A DNA stretch of 64,000 bases from Flavobacterium defluvii (GTDB lineage Bacteria; Bacteroidota; Bacteroidia; Flavobacteriales; Flavobacteriaceae), in assembly GCF_900129555.1 (NCBI RefSeq), contig NZ_FQWC01000004.1:62001-126000 (forward strand). Direction: 5' to 3'. The notes beneath the pieces were generated by a model. It was not told where the DNA came from, ran no database searches, and saw only the letters and a list, made by a program, of their open reading frames with translations. The position numbers were made by a program, and so were the translations under genes. How positions within the stretch are numbered: position 1 is the first letter of the stretch; each line of letters opens with the position of its first letter. Positions 24,279-33,539 of the stretch are shown here, piece by piece.

Positions 24279-25364
24279 ATGAAATCAAACTCAGTTATAT
24301 TAACCTTTTTACTTCTGTTTTGCTTTTCTGCAAATAGTCAAACCGAAAAAAAATTAAGCAAACCCGAAAAAGATTTCGAAACTTTCTGGGCGACTTTTAA
24401 AGACAATTATGCTTTTTTTGGACTTAAAAAAGTGAATTGGGATGAAAGCTACAAAAAATTTCGTCCTTTGATAACTAAGAAAACAAAAGAAAAAGAACTT
24501 CTCGAAACTTTTGAAGAGATGGTTGCTCCGCTAAAAGACGGGCATATTACAATTTCAAAAGATGACAAAGTGATTTACAAAGTTAAAAAACAATCTCCAT
24601 TTCTGGATGAGTTTAAAGGAATCGAAAACCAATTATGGGAAACCAGTTTTTTAACATTAGAAAATAACGGTTTTTCAAAAATAAAAGCAAGCGGACCTTT
24701 GTTTAAAGGTATTCCGTTATATAATTCTGCAAGAAATGCTGCTATAGGGTACATTAGAATTTCAAGATGTTTTGGCAATGTAGAAAGTCTTTTTGACGAC
24801 AAAAAAGAAAAAGAAGACATCGACTTAATGCTTACTCTTTTTGATAGTATTTTAGAATCTTTTTCGGATACTAAAGCCATTATTATTGACATGAGATCAA
24901 ATGGAGGCGGTCACGGCGGCGATCTTTTAGCAGCCCGCTTTGCATCAGAAAAAAGAATAACGCATTATAAGTCAATCCGACAAAAAGGTGATTACGAAAA
25001 TTTCACAACTCCAGAACCTATTTACATCACACCAAATAATGGAGTTCAATATTTAAAGCCAATTGTAATTTTGACCAATGACAGAACAGCAAGTTCAGCA
25101 GAAGATTTTACAATTTCTTTGTATCAGCAGCCAAACGTAACTACTATTGGAACTAATACTTCGGGAATGATGTCGGATATGTTTGGCGGTGATTTATCGA
25201 ATAAAATTTCTTTTACGCTTTCAAATCAAAGATATTATTCAACAGATAATAAATTACTCGAAGATGCTGGAGTTCCTGTAAAAATTGAAGTTAAAAACAC
25301 CAAACAAGATATAGAAAAGAAAATAGATCCAGTCATTTTAAAAGCTATTGAGGTTTTAAAATAA
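24279..25364 (+). CDS. S41 family peptidase, exported
   Basis: The 361-residue protein has a signal peptide ending about FSANSQ. A short helical region (DFETFWATFKDNYAFF) precedes the catalytic domain. That domain has AIIIDMRSNGGGHGGDLLAA and the serine nucleophile region LTNDRTASSAEDFTISL, followed by TTIGTNTSGMMSDMFGG. Unlike the S41 protein at 20496 it has no lipidation Cys and is shorter, with no clear PDZ domain. The substrate is unknown. Confidence 0.85.
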   Translation: MKSNSVILTFLLLFCFSANSQTEKKLSKPEKDFETFWATFKDNYAFFGLKKVNWDESYKKFRPLITKKTKEKELLETFEEMVAPLKDGHITISKDDKVIYKVKKQSPFLDEFKGIENQLWETSFLTLENNGFSKIKASGPLFKGIPLYNSARNAAIGYIRISRCFGNVESLFDDKKEKEDIDLMLTLFDSILESFSDTKAIIIDMRSNGGGHGGDLLAARFASEKRITHYKSIRQKGDYENFTTPEPIYITPNNGVQYLKPIVILTNDRTASSAEDFTISLYQQPNVTTIGTNTSGMMSDMFGGDLSNKISFTLSNQRYYSTDNKLLEDAGVPVKIEVKNTKQDIEKKIDPVILKAIEVLK

Positions 25365-25395
25365 GATCCGGAAATTTACTCATTTCTATATACTA

Positions 25396-25507
25396 TGCGT
25401 AGACGCATTGCTGTGCGTCTCTACGGAAAATTGGGATGAATATATATTTTATTAGACAAATAAACACAAAGCATATCGTAGAGACGCACAGCTGTGCGTC
25501 TTATGCG
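25396..25507. repeat. Inverted repeat with GAGACGCACAGC core
   Basis: The left arm (25396-25425) and right arm (25477-25507) are near-perfect inverted copies built around GTAGAGACGC and GCTGTGCGTCTCTAC, separated by ~50 AT-rich bases. Each arm is itself close to palindromic. It lies between the convergent S41 peptidase and carB genes. Confidence 0.75.
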
Positions 25508-25515
25508 CAAAAACA

Positions 25516-25545
25516 AAAAGCTCCAATGTAAATTGGAGCTTTTCT
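25516..25545. terminator. Bidirectional terminator, S41 peptidase / carB
   Basis: A 12-bp perfect stem AAAAGCTCCAAT / ATTGGAGCTTTT with loop GTAA. It ends 19 bp before the carB stop. Confidence 0.9.
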
Positions 25546-25563
25546 ATTATGATAAATCTGAGA

Positions 25564-28419
25564 TTATTTACTCAAATACATTTTTCTTCTAGAGTACAAT
25601 TCGTAGAATTGATCATCTTTTAAGTCGTCAATAAACAAGATGCTTTCTCCTGTTGATTTCATTTCAGGTCCTAACGCTTTGTTTACGTTCGGGAATTTAC
25701 TGAAAGAGAAAACCGGTTGTTTGATTGCATAACCGTTTAATTGCGGGTTGAAATCAAAATCAGTTACTTTATTGTGGCCTAACATTACTTTCGTAGCGTA
25801 GTTTACATAAGGCTCTCCGTAAGCTTTTGCAATAAACGGAACCGTTCTTGAAGCTCTTGGATTTGCCTCGATGATGTAAACCGTATCGTCTTTAATCGCA
25901 AACTGAATATTGATTAAACCAACCGTTTTTAAAGCTCTAGCAATTTTATGCGTATGATCTTTAATTTGCTGCATTACAAATTCTCCTAAGTTGAAAGGAG
26001 GTAATGTTGCGTTACTATCTCCAGAGTGAACTCCACAAGGCTCAATGTGCTCCATAATTCCGATGATGTACACATTTCCATCAGCATCACAAATGGCATC
26101 AGCTTCTGCTTCGATTGCGCCTGCTAAATAGTGGTCTAAAAGTAATTTATTTCCCGGAATTGCTTTCAACAAATCGATAACGTGCTCTTCAAGCTCTTTT
26201 TTGTTGATTACAATTTTCATTCCCTGACCTCCTAATACATAAGAAGGACGAATTAAAAGCGGGAAATCTAAAGTATCTGCTAATTTTGAAGCTTCATCAG
26301 CCGTTTCAGCGATTCCAAATCTTGGGAAAGGAATATTTAATTCCGTTAATAAATCTGAGAATCTTCCTCTGTCTTCTGCTAAGTCAAGTGCATCAAAACT
26401 AGTTCCGATGATTTTTACACCGTATTTAGATAATTTGTCTGCTAATTTAAGAGCCGTCTGACCACCAAGCTGAACAATTACACCTTCTGGTTTTTCGTGT
26501 TGAATGATGTCATAAATATGCTCCCAGAAAACGGGTTCGAAGTATAATTTATCAGCAGTATCAAAGTCTGTAGAAACCGTTTCAGGATTACAGTTAATCA
26601 TGATTGTTTCATATCCACATTCTTTCGCTGCTAAAACTCCGTGCACACAAGAATAATCAAACTCGATTCCCTGCCCGATTCTGTTTGGTCCGGAACCTAA
26701 AACAATCACTTTCTTTCTGTCTGTAACGATACTTTCGTTGTCAACAAAACGCTCACCATTTGGTTTTTCAATTTCAGCTTCAAATGTTGAGTAGTAATAA
26801 GGTGTTAGCGCTTTAAACTCAGCCGCACAGGTATCAACCAGTTTAAATACACGGTTAATTTTTTGCTCCATACGCAAAGTATGTACTTCACTTTCAAGAC
26901 AACTCATCATGTGAGCAATTTGTCTGTCTGCAAAACCTTTTTGTTTCGCTTCAAGCAATAATTCTTTTGGAAGATTTGAAACTTTATAGTTTGAAATTTC
27001 TTTTTCCAGAGTATAAAGCTCTTCGTATTGTTTTAAGAACCACATATCGATTCTTGTAATTTCGTGGATTGTACTCAACGGGATTCCCATTGCAATAGCA
27101 TCATAAATTACGAATACACGATCCCAGCTTGCATACGTTAGTTTCTCGATAATTTGCTCGTAATTTTTGTATCCTTTTCCATCTGCACCTAAACCATTTC
27201 TCTTAATTTCTAAAGATTGTGTTGCTTTGTGAAGTGCTTCCTGGAAAGAACGTCCAATTCCCATAACTTCACCTACAGATTTCATCTGAAGTCCTAAAGT
27301 TCTGTCTGAACCTTCAAATTTATCGAAATTCCAACGTGGTATTTTTACGATTACATAATCTAAAGTTGGTTCAAAAAGAGCCGAAGTAGATTTTGTAATT
27401 TGGTTTTGTAATTCATCTAAATTGTACCCTAAAGCCAGTTTAGAAGCAATTTTAGCAATTGGATATCCAGTTGCTTTTGATGCCAAGGCAGAAGAACGAG
27501 ATACACGAGGGTTAATCTCGATTGCTACAATATCTTCTTTTTCATCTGGCGAAACTGCAAATTGTACGTTACATCCTCCCGCAAAGTTTCCGATACTTCT
27601 CATCATTAAGATAGCGTAGTCACGTAATTTTTGGAAAGTAGTATCCGATAATGTCATCGCAGGCGCAACTGTAATCGAGTCTCCTGTATGGATTCCCATT
27701 GGGTCCATGTTTTCGATAGAACAGATAATTACAACGTTGTCATTTTTGTCTCTTAAAAGCTCTAACTCGTACTCTTTCCATCCCATTAAAGCCTTGTCGA
27801 TCAAAACTTCGTGAATTGGCGATGCTTCAAGTCCGCGGGTTAAAAGCTCATCAAAATCTTCTTTTTTGTACACCACAGCAGCTCCGGTTCCTCCAAGTGT
27901 AAACGAAGGACGAATTACAAGCGGAAAACCAAATTCCTGAGCAATTTCTTTTCCTTCTAAGTAAGAAGTAGCTGTTTTTGCTGGCGCCGTTGGTACATTA
28001 ATTTTTTCTAAAAGCTGTTTAAACTGCTCTCTGTCCTCAGTAATATTAATTGCGTTTACATCAACACCGATTAATCTTACTCCGAAATCCTGCCAGATTC
28101 CTTTTTCTTCAGCTTCCAGACACAAGTTTAAGGCTGTCTGTCCTCCCATTGTTGGTAAAACAGCATCAATTTGCGGATGTTCCTTCAGAATTTCAATAAT
28201 CGATTTTGTAGTTAATGGTTTCAAATAAATATGATCGGCCATAGATGGGTCGGTCATAATCGTCGCAGGGTTTGAGTTTATAAGGATAACCTCAATTCCT
28301 TCTTCACGAATCGAACGTGCAGATTGTGATCCCGCATAATCGAATTCGCAAGCTTGACCAATAACAATAGGTCCCGAACCTATTATTAAAACTGATTTAA
28401 TTGATGTGTCTTTAGGCAT
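25564..28419 (-). CDS. carB: Carbamoyl-phosphate synthase large subunit, short form
   Basis: The 951-residue subunit makes carbamoyl phosphate from ammonia (delivered by CarA), bicarbonate and two ATP, for arginine and pyrimidine synthesis. Both halves are present. The first starts KSVLIIGSGPIVIGQACEFD and the second KVIVLGSGPNRIGQGIEFDY. Each is followed by an ATP-grasp domain with RPSFTLGG / RPSYVLGG and IEINPRVSRS / IEANPRASRT. The protein ends soon after ALGPEMKSTGESILF (YSRRKMYLSK). The ~120-residue C-terminal allosteric MGS-like domain of the 1073-residue E. coli protein is missing. No carA is adjacent. Confidence 0.96.
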   Translation of the reverse strand: MPKDTSIKSVLIIGSGPIVIGQACEFDYAGSQSARSIREEGIEVILINSNPATIMTDPSMADHIYLKPLTTKSIIEILKEHPQIDAVLPTMGGQTALNLCLEAEEKGIWQDFGVRLIGVDVNAINITEDREQFKQLLEKINVPTAPAKTATSYLEGKEIAQEFGFPLVIRPSFTLGGTGAAVVYKKEDFDELLTRGLEASPIHEVLIDKALMGWKEYELELLRDKNDNVVIICSIENMDPMGIHTGDSITVAPAMTLSDTTFQKLRDYAILMMRSIGNFAGGCNVQFAVSPDEKEDIVAIEINPRVSRSSALASKATGYPIAKIASKLALGYNLDELQNQITKSTSALFEPTLDYVIVKIPRWNFDKFEGSDRTLGLQMKSVGEVMGIGRSFQEALHKATQSLEIKRNGLGADGKGYKNYEQIIEKLTYASWDRVFVIYDAIAMGIPLSTIHEITRIDMWFLKQYEELYTLEKEISNYKVSNLPKELLLEAKQKGFADRQIAHMMSCLESEVHTLRMEQKINRVFKLVDTCAAEFKALTPYYYSTFEAEIEKPNGERFVDNESIVTDRKKVIVLGSGPNRIGQGIEFDYSCVHGVLAAKECGYETIMINCNPETVSTDFDTADKLYFEPVFWEHIYDIIQHEKPEGVIVQLGGQTALKLADKLSKYGVKIIGTSFDALDLAEDRGRFSDLLTELNIPFPRFGIAETADEASKLADTLDFPLLIRPSYVLGGQGMKIVINKKELEEHVIDLLKAIPGNKLLLDHYLAGAIEAEADAICDADGNVYIIGIMEHIEPCGVHSGDSNATLPPFNLGEFVMQQIKDHTHKIARALKTVGLINIQFAIKDDTVYIIEANPRASRTVPFIAKAYGEPYVNYATKVMLGHNKVTDFDFNPQLNGYAIKQPVFSFSKFPNVNKALGPEMKSTGESILFIDDLKDDQFYELYSRRKMYLSK

Positions 28420-28516
28420 TTTTTTGTATTGTGTAGTTATATAAAAGTACTTTAAAAAAACATTCTTAGTGTATTAAAAACTAGAATGTTGCGAAATTTT
28501 TTACCGACAAGGTATA

Positions 28517-28550
28517 AAAAAAGGCGATACTAAAAAAGTAATCGCCTTAT
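28517..28550 (-). terminator. Terminator of rpmH
   Basis: AAGGCGAT pairs with ATCGCCTT (28521-28548), with A-residues on the plus strand giving a T-run on the minus strand. Confidence 0.75.
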
Positions 28551-28567
28551 GTATGTTTATACAAACA

Positions 28568-28729
28568 TTATTTTTTGTGTCTAGGTTCGCTAGAAACAGT
28601 TAATTTATGTCTTCCTTTTGCTCTTCTACGCGCTAGAACTTTTCTTCCATTCGCAGAAGCCATTCTGTCCATAAATCCGTGCTTATTTCTTCTTTTTCTT
28701 TTCGATGGTTGAAATGTTCTTTTGCTCAT
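28568..28729 (-). CDS. rpmH: 50S ribosomal protein L34
   Basis: The 53-residue, highly basic protein begins [20 protein letters not shown] and continues [20 protein letters not shown], the universally conserved L34 sequence. A short C-terminal extension ends EPRHKK. Its promoter has well-spaced -7 and -33 boxes upstream. In many bacteria rpmH sits beside rnpA and dnaA; here it is alone, between carB and a divergent TPR protein gene. Confidence 0.97.
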
Positions 28730-28803
28730 TGCTTTGTATCTTTAAAAATGGTATCTAATTAACTCTTACTTGGTTTTGGATATCGTTATTCAAAAACCGA
28801 GTG

Positions 28804-28833
28804 CAAATATACAAAGACTTTTTTTTCTGGCAA
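28804..28833 (-). promoter_or_regulatory. Promoter of rpmH
   Basis: On the minus strand, -33 TTG (28831-28833) and -7 TATATTTG (28804-28811) are separated by 19 bp. Expected transcript start is about 70 nt before the ATG. Confidence 0.7.
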
Positions 28834-28867
28834 GCAGTTTTATAAAAATATTTTTAATTCCTTTTAC

Positions 28868-28875
28868 TATCTTTG
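28868..28875 (+). promoter_or_regulatory. -7 promoter box of the TPR membrane protein gene
   Basis: TATCTTTG lies 22 bp upstream of the ATG at 28898, divergent from the rpmH promoter. Confidence 0.6.
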
Positions 28876-28897
28876 CAATCACAAATATACATCTATT

Positions 28898-29413
28898 ATG
28901 TTTAATAAAATTATCAAACTTATTATTGCCGGACTTCTTATTATAGCTGGCGTTTGGCAAATTGTAGATAAAGAAACCGGTAATGGTATATTCCTTATAT
29001 TATTGTCTGCAATTCCTATTTTTCTTTATTTTAAAAATGAATTTATCCTTTTAGCCTTCCTTAAATTAAGAAAACAAGACTTCGAGGGCGCTAAAAAATG
29101 GCTGGCATACATCAAAAATCCAGAATCTGCTTTAGTTAGAAAACAACAAGGTTACTTTAATTACCTCCACGGAATCATGCTTTCGCAGACTAATTTGATT
29201 CAGGCTGAAAAACATTTCAAAAAAGCTATCGAACTTGGACTATCAATGGATATGGATTTAGCTGTGGCTAAATTAAACCTTGCCGGAGTAGCAATGTCAC
29301 GCAGAAGAAAACTTGAAGCAACTAATTTATTAAACGAAGCTAAAAAATTAGATAAACAAGGAATGCTGAAAGAACAGATTTCTATGATGAAAGAACAAAT
29401 GAAGAAAATCTAA
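28898..29413 (+). CDS. Membrane protein with TPR-like region
   Basis: The 171-residue protein has two N-terminal hydrophobic helices (about residues 5-21 and 30-55: IIKLIIAGLLIIAGVWQI, IFLILLSAIPIFLYF). The soluble C-terminal part is a tetratricopeptide-like helical region (HGIMLSQTNLIQAEKHFKKA, LNLAGVAMSRRRKLEATNLL). Such proteins usually scaffold others at the membrane, but no specific role or partner can be inferred. It is transcribed alone and followed by a hairpin. Confidence 0.75.
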   Translation: MFNKIIKLIIAGLLIIAGVWQIVDKETGNGIFLILLSAIPIFLYFKNEFILLAFLKLRKQDFEGAKKWLAYIKNPESALVRKQQGYFNYLHGIMLSQTNLIQAEKHFKKAIELGLSMDMDLAVAKLNLAGVAMSRRRKLEATNLLNEAKKLDKQGMLKEQISMMKEQMKKI

Positions 29414-29437
29414 CGATTTTCAAATTCCTAATAGTAA

Positions 29438-29470
29438 AAATCCCAAATTCAAATAAGAGTTTGGGATTTC
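29438..29470. terminator. Terminator hairpin with adjacent 14-bp direct repeat
   Basis: AAATCCCAAA pairs with TTTGGGATTT between two convergent genes. It is followed by two direct copies of CTGAGTTTAGATTT (29470-29497). Confidence 0.7.
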
Positions 29471-29509
29471 TGAGTTTAGATTTCTGAGTTTAGATTTTTC
29501 AACAATACT

Positions 29510-30169
29510 CTAAGATTCTAATATAATTGAAGGCAGATTTTCATTAAGCCATTTATATTTATTGAGGATCATAATATGAGTACCGCCTTTTACAAGAATA
29601 CAGCTGTTGATGTATTTTATAGGAAAAACTTCGTCTTTGTCTCCATGAATATGAATTACATTTTCGTCGACTTCTTTTCTATCCCATAAAATAACCGATT
29701 CTACGGCCCATTGCAAATAATTAAGATCGCGAACAGCTAAAAACTTCTCGTATAACTTAATACGTTTATTTACTTTTTCTCCAAATGAATATTTAGCCAG
29801 ACTTTCGATGTTTAAAATCAGTTTCATCGGAATGAGTTTGTAAGCTTTAGTTTTCTTTCCTATTTTCATTCTTCTCGGAAACTCGACGCTGCTTCTTACA
29901 CTCGAAATAATAATAACTTTTCTGGCCTGAATATGTTTTCCTATTTCCTGAACCAAAATCCCGCCAAACGAAACACCAATTAAAACAGGATTTTCATGTG
30001 TTATTTTTTTTGAGATTCGAAGCGCGTAATCTGACAAAGGTTCTTTAGGATGCGGAATTTCCCATTCTAACAAACAGGTTTCAAAAACAGATTCGTCTAG
30101 TTTGATTCTTTCAAAAATGGCCGGACTAGCAGCGAGACCGGGCATAAAATAAACAGGAATTTTACTCAT
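29510..30169 (-). CDS. Alpha/beta hydrolase
   Basis: The 219-residue protein has an alpha/beta-hydrolase layout. An oxyanion-side YFMPGLAASPAIFE comes near the N-terminus. The nucleophile elbow is GVSFGG (Ser about residue 83). The acid is in HIHGDKDEVFP and the catalytic His in GGTHIM. There is no signal peptide. Specificity is unknown; small esterase-like proteins of this type are common in Flavobacteriaceae. It is transcribed alone. Confidence 0.82.
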   Translation of the reverse strand: MSKIPVYFMPGLAASPAIFERIKLDESVFETCLLEWEIPHPKEPLSDYALRISKKITHENPVLIGVSFGGILVQEIGKHIQARKVIIISSVRSSVEFPRRMKIGKKTKAYKLIPMKLILNIESLAKYSFGEKVNKRIKLYEKFLAVRDLNYLQWAVESVILWDRKEVDENVIHIHGDKDEVFPIKYINSCILVKGGTHIMILNKYKWLNENLPSIILES

Positions 30170-30350
30170 TTGTCTGAAAAGGAATTATAATGATAGCGCT
30201 AATTTGAAGATAAATTTACTTTTTTTAGCAATATCCACAGCAAATCGTATGCGATAATTATAGATTAAAACAAAAAATGCAGGAAAAAAGGCTAATTTTT
30301 CAATGTATAGAGAACTTTGCAAAATAATTTCATATTGAAAATCAAATGAT

Positions 30351-30358
30351 TAACTTTG
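30351..30358 (+). promoter_or_regulatory. -7 promoter box of the GNAT gene
   Basis: TAACTTTG, about 97 bp upstream of the start at 30455. It is the only good box in the 285-bp gap between the divergent genes. Confidence 0.45.
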
Positions 30359-30454
30359 CATACCAAATCAACCTAACTTAAAGATCTTTTTAAAAGATTT
30401 TTATTAACCACATATTACGTTCTTTTTCTAATATTTTTTATTTCACCCAAAAAC

Positions 30455-30766
30455 ATGACAAATATGGAACCTACTGCAACTATGGAAATCAAAGACAACA
30501 CTTTTGCAAGACAATTTGAAACTGTAATCCCCGAGGGGATGCTAAGCGTTGAATATTCTTTTCAGGAAAAAAAGATTTTTTTGACGAAAATAAACACGCC
30601 TGAAAATTTTGAAAACCAGCCTGTAATTGATACTCTGCTTAAAAACATTATGGAATTAAGCACTGAAAAGAAATTTAGAGTTGTGCCGATTCATCCCAAA
30701 ATCGCAACGTTTTTCAAAAAAAATCCAAAGTACAAAGAGTTATTGCCACCGGGTATCCGAATTTAA
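30455..30766 (+). CDS. Small GNAT-type N-acetyltransferase (YjdJ-like)
   Basis: The 103-residue protein belongs to the minimal acetyltransferase-fold family (COG2388/YjdJ type). The visible pattern is a beta-strand FETVIPEGMLSVEYSFQEKK, a hydrophobic stretch VIDTLLKNIMELSTEKKFRV and the C-terminal PIHPKIATFFKKNPKYKELL. That C-terminal segment is the hallmark (C/HP.....F...P.Y..L). These proteins are thought to bind acetyl-CoA, but substrates are unknown. The last codons overlap the convergent transporter gene by 4 bp. Confidence 0.8.
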   Translation: MTNMEPTATMEIKDNTFARQFETVIPEGMLSVEYSFQEKKIFLTKINTPENFENQPVIDTLLKNIMELSTEKKFRVVPIHPKIATFFKKNPKYKELLPPGIRI

Positions 30767-32193
30767 AAATCTCCGATTACCCAAAGCCATAATCCTCCTA
30801 TTACCATATAAATAAAAAGCATTACGAGTCCGGTTATTAAACCTTTGACCCACCAGCTTTTTAAATCGACATATCCGCTCCCAAAGAAAACGGGAGCCGG
30901 ACCGTGTCCGTAATGCGTTAAAGTTCCGTAAATCGAACCCATAAATCCAAGCATAAAAGCGAGAAGCAATCCCGGAATTCCAAGTGAAACTCCAACTCCT
31001 AAAAGCGCTGCATACATAGCCGCTACGTGAGCCGTGGCGCTTGCAAAAAGATAGTGGCTGAAAAAATATACTAATATTATTATCGGAAAAGCCATCTGCC
31101 AGCTTAATCCGCCTATTTGTGCTTTTACAACATTACTAAACCAGCCTATAAAACCTAATTCGTTTAGCGAACTGGCCATCATTACCAAAACCGAAAACCA
31201 TACAATAGTATCCCAAGCGCTTTTTTCGGCTTTTACATCATCCCAGGTTAAAACTGAAGTTAACAGCAGAATAACTAATCCGATAAAAGCGGTTGTAGTA
31301 GCATCAATAGAGAACAAATCGCCTGTCATCCACAGAAATAATAATATAAAGAAAGTCAGGAGCATCATCCACTCGTTGCGGGTAATGGGTCCCATTTCTT
31401 TTAATTTTTGAGAAGCAATCTGCGGAGCGTCACCTGTTTTTTTTAACTCAGGCGGATATATTTTGTATAACACAAACGGAATCACAAAAAAAGCGCATAA
31501 ACCCGGAACAATCGCCGCCGCAGCCCAAGACATCCAGGTTATTTTAATGCCTAAATTGAGTGCAAACTTCTGACACATTGGGTTACTGGCTGTTCCGGTA
31601 AGAAACATTGATGAGGCTATTAAATTCATATTATAACAGTTCAATGTTAAATACGACCCTAATTTGCGATGTGTTTCAGGCTGTTCGGGCAGTGAACCAA
31701 AACTCATTGACATTGATTTCATTATGGGATAAATAATTCCGCCGCCGCGTGCAGTATTACTTGGTACGGCTGGTGCCAAAACTAAATCAGCAAGACCTAA
31801 ACCGTAGGCCAGACCAAGAGAGCTTTTTCCAAATATTCTAATAAACAAAAAAGCAATTCGGTTTCCTAAACCCGTTTTTATAAATCCGCGGGCTATGAAA
31901 AACGAAATTCCGATAAGCCAGATTACTTTGTCTCCAAAACCTTTTAATGCCATGGTAATTGATTTTCCGGGATCGCCCGGTGCCAGTACTTGCGTGAAAG
32001 CTGTTAAAGCAATTGCAATCATACACATAGTTCCCATTGGTGCTGCTTTTAGAATAATTCCTAAAATTGCGGCAACAAAAATGGCAAATAAATGCCACGC
32101 TTCAATGACTACTCCAGTTGGCGCAGGAATAAACCAAATTGCAATTCCAACTGCAAGTGTAATCAGGGTTTGCGGAATTTGTACTTCTTTCAT
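30763..32193 (-). CDS. DASS-family anion/dicarboxylate transporter, copy 1
   Basis: The 476-residue inner-membrane protein has about 12 hydrophobic segments. It carries the two SNT-type substrate/Na motifs of the divalent anion symporter family: PSNTARGGGIIYPI and TGTASNPMCQKF. It also has LTHYGHGPAPVFFGSGY near the C-terminus, typical of CitT/TtdT-type carriers of di- and tricarboxylates. It is very similar to the transporter at 33540. The porin gene ending 21 bp upstream forms a two-gene unit with it. The exact substrate is not readable. Confidence 0.9.
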   Translation of the reverse strand: MKEVQIPQTLITLAVGIAIWFIPAPTGVVIEAWHLFAIFVAAILGIILKAAPMGTMCMIAIALTAFTQVLAPGDPGKSITMALKGFGDKVIWLIGISFFIARGFIKTGLGNRIAFLFIRIFGKSSLGLAYGLGLADLVLAPAVPSNTARGGGIIYPIMKSMSMSFGSLPEQPETHRKLGSYLTLNCYNMNLIASSMFLTGTASNPMCQKFALNLGIKITWMSWAAAAIVPGLCAFFVIPFVLYKIYPPELKKTGDAPQIASQKLKEMGPITRNEWMMLLTFFILLFLWMTGDLFSIDATTTAFIGLVILLLTSVLTWDDVKAEKSAWDTIVWFSVLVMMASSLNELGFIGWFSNVVKAQIGGLSWQMAFPIIILVYFFSHYLFASATAHVAAMYAALLGVGVSLGIPGLLLAFMLGFMGSIYGTLTHYGHGPAPVFFGSGYVDLKSWWVKGLITGLVMLFIYMVIGGLWLWVIGDF

Positions 32194-32214
32194 AATTATA
32201 GCTTTTGAATTAAA

Positions 32215-33363
32215 CTACAGTCTGCACTGAAACTGAATTATAAATAAATTATCACTATACGTTGATGTATCTGGGATGTTTCGATCAAAATGATCTATCT
32301 CAAATCCCATTTCTATACGACCTGTATATGCTTTTCCAAATTCTAAACTTATCATTGGCGTATAGGTTTGTCTTACGTTTGAATCTATTTTATAACTGGG
32401 ATCAAATCTTTCATAACGACAGGATAATTCCAGAGAAGTCAATTTTTTATAATCGATTTGGTATCTTACATTAGGAAGAAAATAAATACCGCGCATTTGG
32501 TAATCGGCAACATCATCTGTTCTCGAGTCGACGGGTAAAGAAAAATACAAATTATGGTTTGTTCCTTGTTTGTATTCTATCTGCAAATCAAATGTAAAGC
32601 GATCTGTAAGTCTAAAATCGCTGGTAATATCGGCGCCAACGGCATATACTTTTTCTTTGGCATATTTTCCGATACCGCCATTTAATCCTAGATTAATTTT
32701 ATGCTGTTTTGATAATCCAAAAACAAATCTCGAAGAATATTGTTTTCCGTTGTCATTGTCTTTTTCCTGATTTTTTCCATTTCCATTTAAAACAGAAACT
32801 GAATAATTTACAGGCATTTTTCCAATGTCAAAATTTCCGGTTGCTGAAGCTCCTATTTGAAAACTGGTCCAGCCATTTTTTCCAAATTCATAATATTGAT
32901 TAGAGAAATCAAAAGATTTAATGATATCGACAGGAACTAATTCTTCTATACCAAAAGCAGGACGAAACTGTCCTCCTAAAACAGCTATGTATTTATTGAA
33001 AGTATATTTTGCGTAAGCGTTTTCAAGAACTTTCCCTTTTGTGTCTGATTTAAAATCGGCAAGATTTACCAGAATAACAACTTCTGTGGCTTCGCTAAGT
33101 TTTGTGTTTAGCCCAACACGCATTCTTTTTATATCAAATGAGCTTTGGGTAACGTCACCTGTGGAGTGATGAACTCCTAAAACATCTACATTGTCTCCAA
33201 AACTTTCCAGATATCTGGCCTGAAAAAGACCTTTAAACTGAAATTGGGGATATTTAATACTACTTTCAGAATCTACTGCTTTTTGAGTTTCGGCAGTCTG
33301 GGCATTCATAAAAAGTGGTATTAGAAAAACAAAAGCAATTCTTATTAGTAAAGGTGTATTCAT
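32215..33363 (-). CDS. Porin O/P-like outer-membrane porin, copy 1
   Basis: The 382-residue protein has a signal peptide ending FMNAQ and a beta-barrel of the phosphate-selective porin O/P type (FKGLFQARYLESFG, DIKRMRVGLNTKLSEATEVV, GQFRPAFGIEELVPVDIIKS, ending FIIQFQCRL). The downstream DASS transporter starts 21 bp after its stop. A porin for an organic anion substrate is the likely role. A close paralogue lies at 34998 in front of the second transporter. Confidence 0.88.
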   Translation of the reverse strand: MNTPLLIRIAFVFLIPLFMNAQTAETQKAVDSESSIKYPQFQFKGLFQARYLESFGDNVDVLGVHHSTGDVTQSSFDIKRMRVGLNTKLSEATEVVILVNLADFKSDTKGKVLENAYAKYTFNKYIAVLGGQFRPAFGIEELVPVDIIKSFDFSNQYYEFGKNGWTSFQIGASATGNFDIGKMPVNYSVSVLNGNGKNQEKDNDNGKQYSSRFVFGLSKQHKINLGLNGGIGKYAKEKVYAVGADITSDFRLTDRFTFDLQIEYKQGTNHNLYFSLPVDSRTDDVADYQMRGIYFLPNVRYQIDYKKLTSLELSCRYERFDPSYKIDSNVRQTYTPMISLEFGKAYTGRIEMGFEIDHFDRNIPDTSTYSDNLFIIQFQCRL

Positions 33364-33486
33364 ACGCTCCAGAAATAAAAAATTAAACTTCGCTTTCTGT
33401 TTTTAAAAACAGCTAATGATGTTTTTGGAAAACACTATACCAAATTACTAAAAAAATCAATACTTGTAAAAATTATTGCATTAAAA

Positions 33487-33524
33487 ATACAAAAGGCATA
33501 AGAAGTAACTTATGCCTTTTAAAA
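33487..33524 (-). terminator. Terminator of the upstream porin-transporter unit
   Basis: A 12-bp stem AAAAGGCATAAG / CTTATGCCTTTT (33491-33520) lies just past the stop at 33540. It separates the two duplicated units transcriptionally. Confidence 0.85.
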
Positions 33525-33539
33525 TATTTTAATTATTTA

